From assembly GCF_015354505.1 (NCBI RefSeq), contig NZ_JACAFP010000011.1, positions 86,761-150,760 of the forward strand: DNA of 64,000 nt. Direction: 5' to 3'. The DNA comes from Microbacterium sp. UFMG61 (GTDB lineage Bacteria; Actinomycetota; Actinomycetes; Actinomycetales; Microbacteriaceae). Position numbers and translations under genes: made by a program. Position 1 is the stretch's first letter; the number at the start of each line of letters is the position of its first letter. Of the stretch, positions 61,177 to 64,000 are shown piece by piece. Below the pieces are notes generated by a model that saw only the letters and a program-made list of their open reading frames with translations, made no database searches and had not been told where the DNA came from.

Positions 61177-63999
61177 CTACTGCACGATGGGGACGGTGAA
61201 CTCATTCAGGCCGAATCGCGAGGGGTCGTGAGAGGTCGAGAAGACGCCGGTATCCGGAGTAGCGGCGATCCCGGGAAGCGTGACCGGGTCGCCGACCGCT
61301 ACGAACGTGGTCCCATCTGTGGAGTAGGAACCGGAGATCTGACTTCCTGACCGAGTCAGCTTCAGCCAGATGGGTCGGCTGGTCGTCACTGCGACTTTGG
61401 ATTCGGAGTCGATGTATCCGTCTGCGTCGGAGTCCCACTCGAGGACAACACCGTTTGCCGGAGTCACCGCCAGGACCGCGTAGCCGGGGGAAGAGCCAGG
61501 ACTGGCGATCGAATTCTTGACCATCAGACCGGACTTGGCCCAGGCGTTGGTGTCCCCTTGCGCTACCACCTTGCTTGTCACGGATTTTCCGGTGGCGAGG
61601 GCGCCGGGAATGTAGACGGCGCCGTAGGCATCGTCAAACTGAGCTCCTCCCTTGAAGACGTCGTCACCGTTTGCGCCGAGAAGGAGTTGCGTTCCGTTAC
61701 GCGTAGCCTCGCCACCACCTGTCATGAAGGAGGACAGAGGAGCATCGACTCCGGTAATGATCTGCAGATCGCTGACGAAGTTCGTCGCAGCCCGTGTCGC
61801 ATCGTGCGACGTGCTGAAGATGCCGCCGTCAGCTGCTGTCGCGATCCCCGTCAACGTGACCGCTGAACCGACCTGGCGGTACGAGACTCCGTCGAGCGAG
61901 TAGGACGCCGTAACCTGCGCACCCGTTCGCACGAGACGGAGCGAGATCGGACGCTGCGTCTCGACGGCGACCTTGGATTCCTTGTCTAGGTAACCGTCGG
62001 CGTTCGAGTCCCACTCCAATACGACACCATTGGACGGGGTGACCGCGAGGATGGCGTATCCGGGCGAGGAACCAGGCCGGGTCATGTCGTTGCGGATCAT
62101 GAGACCGGTCTTCGCCCACGAGTTGGTGTCGTTTTGCGAATCTACCCGTGCCGAGAGTGTTGTGCCTGATCGGACGACCTCATCTTGGTAGATCGCCCCG
62201 AAGGCGTCGTCTGTCTGTGTTCCACCACGCCATACGTCAGCTCCTGCGGCGGAGATCGAAAATTGATCGCCCCCTTCCTGAGCGAAGTACGACGACGAAG
62301 CCGATGTCGCAGTCGTCTTGTAGGGAGCAGCCACGTGTGACCCTCCTGCGCCGCACGACGGGTAGCCGTTGGCAGAGAAATTGGCGTTCACGGGGGTACG
62401 CAGCCCCGGTGCGACGCCCGCCTCGCACATGATGACCCGGGCAGTCACCGGCCACGATCCGGAGACTGGTTGATCATTGGTGACCGTGTTGTTGGTCGTG
62501 GAGTCGAAGAGGCCCCACACATCGCCCTTGTTGTGGTAATTGTTGTCGGCGTTGTTGTCCTTCGTGTCGTTCGGCCCCTGATTTCCATTGGTATTGGCGA
62601 AGATCCACGCACCGGCATCCTCGATGACGTTGTACCGTGCCGACATATATCGGGAGCCTTCGTCGAGATACAGGCCGATCGTTGACTGCAGGTCATAGAT
62701 GTAGTTGTTGCGGTAGACCGTGCCCGGGCTCGCCGAGAGGTTGTAGATCGAGCCTCCGTCACTGAACCCCTTCTTCGTCCCGTGCACGAGGTTGTACGCT
62801 ACGACGTTGTTGGCCAGAGTCGTCTTGGTCGAATACTGCGGATTGAACTCGTAGTAGCCGCGGTTGCGATAGTCAGTCGATCCTCCCGGATCGTTGACCC
62901 CCCAACCCCAACCGGTGTCGATGCCGTCGTACGGCACGTCCGCGACTTCGTTCTGCAGGATGCGGGCATTGGTCACATAGGTGGTGAGAATGCCGGAGTT
63001 GTCCTTGTAGTCCTGGCCGACCTTCGTGATGGTGTTGTTCTGAATAAGAATGTCCCGCACGATCATGCGCGGATCCGACGGATGGTGGGCGTCTTCGCGA
63101 ATGCCGCCAACCACCACACCACTTCCGGCGAGCTGGGTGAAGGTGTTGGCCGAGACCGTGATGTGAGATGTGCCCAGTCCGACTCCGGTGGAGTGGGCAT
63201 TCGCATCCATTCCGATACCGAGACCGGTCTGGCCGAGTGCCGTGAACGTGTTCTTCAGGAACGCGACCTGGCTTGCCGCCGAGACTTGCACCGCCGCGGG
63301 CTGCTGGAACCATGTGTTACGGGAGCGCTCGAAAGCAGCGCAGCCCCGGTTGCAGGCGGCGAACGCATTAGCGGGCCGGTAGGCGTAGGCGCCCTTGGAG
63401 AAGGTTCCGTTCTGCTGGTTCGCGTAGCCATCGGCACTCGAGGGACCAAGCCACGTTGTTCCCGAGAACTGAATGCCCTGGAACGTCAAGTTCGACACGG
63501 GAGCGGCGTAAGTACCTCCGATATGAACGAGCGACTGCAGGCGAGGAAGTTCCACATCCAGTGATGCCGGGTCCACTCCATCGGCCGGCTTGTAATAGAG
63601 CTTCCCGGCCGCCGGATCGATGTGCCACTGCCCCGCGGTCCGCACGAAGTTCAGAGAATTGCCCAGCGTGAGGGTCGGGCCATGGAAACCGTTCTGCAGG
63701 GTGTCCCAACCCCATGTGTTGTTATCCCAACCCGGCTGCGCCATCGTCACCGTTGTACCGGTGATCGAGGACACCCGGCTGTAGCGGTCCGTCCACGCTC
63801 CGGTGCCGTTCAACTCGATTCGATCCTGCTGGGGAAGAGTGCTGAGGTAGCTCAGAGCCGAGTTGTTTATCGTGAACCCTGTGGCGGTGAGAGTGATGTC
63901 GGCCTTACTGACCGGAATCGATGCACGCGGGGCTCGCAGTCCGTCGACATACAGTTGTCGCGTATCAACCCCGATGGGCGTATCAGCGACGTAGATGTT
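61177..63999 (-). CDS. Secreted right-handed beta-helix protein with two C-terminal beta-sandwich modules (5' end outside window)
   Basis: The frame is open to the window edge, so at least 940 residues are seen and the start is missing. The N-terminal part is a parallel beta-helix ('YYKPADG', 'LVHIGGTYAAPVSNLTFQGIQFSG', 'VSANTFTQLAGSGVVVGG', 'NNTITKVGQDYKDNSGIL', 'VPYDGIDTGWGWG'), the fold of carbohydrate lyases and of GH families such as GH120 and GH141. Two DUF1349-like beta-sandwich modules follow, each with a 'SPGYA(I/V)LAVTP.NGVVLEWDS.ADGY' core, a duplication. Because the adjacent operon handles a deoxy sugar, a GH141-like fucosidase role is possible, but the family is not proven. Confidence 0.72.
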   Translation of the reverse strand, partial: NIYVADTPIGVDTRQLYVDGLRAPRASIPVSKADITLTATGFTINNSALSYLSTLPQQDRIELNGTGAWTDRYSRVSSITGTTVTMAQPGWDNNTWGWDTLQNGFHGPTLTLGNSLNFVRTAGQWHIDPAAGKLYYKPADGVDPASLDVELPRLQSLVHIGGTYAAPVSNLTFQGIQFSGTTWLGPSSADGYANQQNGTFSKGAYAYRPANAFAACNRGCAAFERSRNTWFQQPAAVQVSAASQVAFLKNTFTALGQTGLGIGMDANAHSTGVGLGTSHITVSANTFTQLAGSGVVVGGIREDAHHPSDPRMIVRDILIQNNTITKVGQDYKDNSGILTTYVTNARILQNEVADVPYDGIDTGWGWGVNDPGGSTDYRNRGYYEFNPQYSTKTTLANNVVAYNLVHGTKKGFSDGGSIYNLSASPGTVYRNNYIYDLQSTIGLYLDEGSRYMSARYNVIEDAGAWIFANTNGNQGPNDTKDNNADNNYHNKGDVWGLFDSTTNNTVTNDQPVSGSWPVTARVIMCEAGVAPGLRTPVNANFSANGYPSCGAGGSHVAAPYKTTATSASSSYFAQEGGDQFSISAAGADVWRGGTQTDDAFGAIYQDEVVRSGTTLSARVDSQNDTNSWAKTGLMIRNDMTRPGSSPGYAILAVTPSNGVVLEWDSNADGYLDKESKVAVETQRPISLRLVRTGAQVTASYSLDGVSYRQVGSAVTLTGIATAADGGIFSTSHDATRAATNFVSDLQIITGVDAPLSSFMTGGGEATRNGTQLLLGANGDDVFKGGAQFDDAYGAVYIPGALATGKSVTSKVVAQGDTNAWAKSGLMVKNSIASPGSSPGYAVLAVTPANGVVLEWDSDADGYIDSESKVAVTTSRPIWLKLTRSGSQISGSYSTDGTTFVAVGDPVTLPGIAATPDTGVFSTSHDPSRFGLNEFTVPIVQ
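61380..62250. repeat. Internal duplication encoding two similar C-terminal modules
   Basis: The beta-helix gene encodes two related segments of about 190 residues, centred on 61380-61570 and 61960-62130. The matching core includes 'SWAKTGLMIRN'/'AWAKSGLMVKN' and 'VVLEWDSNADGY'/'VVLEWDSDADGY'. It is a protein-level tandem duplication with diverged DNA. Confidence 0.65.
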
Positions 64000-64000
64000 G

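Noticed and set aside
1..64000. CRISPR arrays, tRNA, rRNA, riboswitches, prophage
   Set aside because: No regularly spaced direct repeats, tRNA cloverleaf, rRNA segments or phage structural genes were seen by eye; weak riboswitches could be missed without a covariance search.

Overview
The window is high-GC DNA from a free-living actinobacterium. Gene style (many GTG starts, ATGA/GTGA stop-start overlaps, strong AGGAGG-type ribosome binding sites) and content (TetR/LacI/GntR-controlled sugar loci, CGNR and HxlR regulators, DUF5134, CopD/CtaG fusion) suggest Microbacteriaceae, perhaps Microbacterium; this is inference, since no rRNA or tRNA is present. No CRISPR array, rRNA, tRNA or prophage was found.

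Layout. 0-8.2 kb: MHS transporter with divergent LysR gene, a cysteine-synthase-fold PLP enzyme, a short UvrA paralog, HxlR and CGNR regulators, an AEC transporter. 8.2-12.7 kb: GH3 glycosidase plus MFS sugar transporter and a divergent tandem-TetR regulator. 12.7-25 kb: a metal and redox region with BlaI-like repressor and M56 protease, the copZ-ctaG/copD-copA copper operon, HxlR/NTF2 pair, methyltransferase, DUF5134 and PepSY membrane proteins, NmrA-like protein and a PDR-type reductase. 24.8-26.5 kb: cyanase and cupin with a divergent PAS-AraC regulator. 26.6-31.9 kb: TSUP transporter and an MFS-GH3-TetR operon. 32-39.4 kb: LacI-controlled ABC importer with divergent GH51 arabinofuranosidase and alditol oxidase. 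39.8-41.6 kb: isochorismatase-family hydrolase and luciferase-like oxidoreductase. 41.6-45.5 kb: thiol/persulfide operon (thioredoxin, CoA-disulfide reductase-rhodanese, DUF2892, CsoR/CstR-like repressor, 53-residue Cys protein) with divergent GlxA/AraC regulator. 45.5-50.2 kb: iron-siderophore ABC importer plus MFS exporter. 50.4-51.8 kb: MarR, two membrane proteins, rhodanese. 52-58.6 kb: ABC importer with sugar mutarotase, aldo/keto reductase, enolase-superfamily dehydratase and GntR regulator, probably for L-fucose, L-rhamnose or a related sugar. 58.7-61.0 kb: an IS5-type mobile unit carrying an ECF sigma gene and its membrane partner. 61.2 kb to the end: the 3' part of a large secreted beta-helix protein.

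How it fits together. Most of the window is accessory sugar scavenging (two GH3 cassettes, GH51, a beta-helix protein, two CUT1-type ABC importers), each with a local regulator. The strongest cross-locus signal is one palindrome, TTAAC-N-CTAC-N5-GTAG-N-GTTAA, found in full or partial form before copZ (twice), between DUF5134 and PepSY, before the PDR reductase, before the MFS-FecCD-FecE operon and before the siderophore-binding lipoprotein, with a looser form before blaI. It implies a single regulon, probably of the BlaI-like protein, joining copper, iron and redox genes over 36 kb. The second notable feature is the 2.28-kb unit bounded by 14-bp inverted repeats and CTAG, which appears to have moved a sigma factor module as a passenger.
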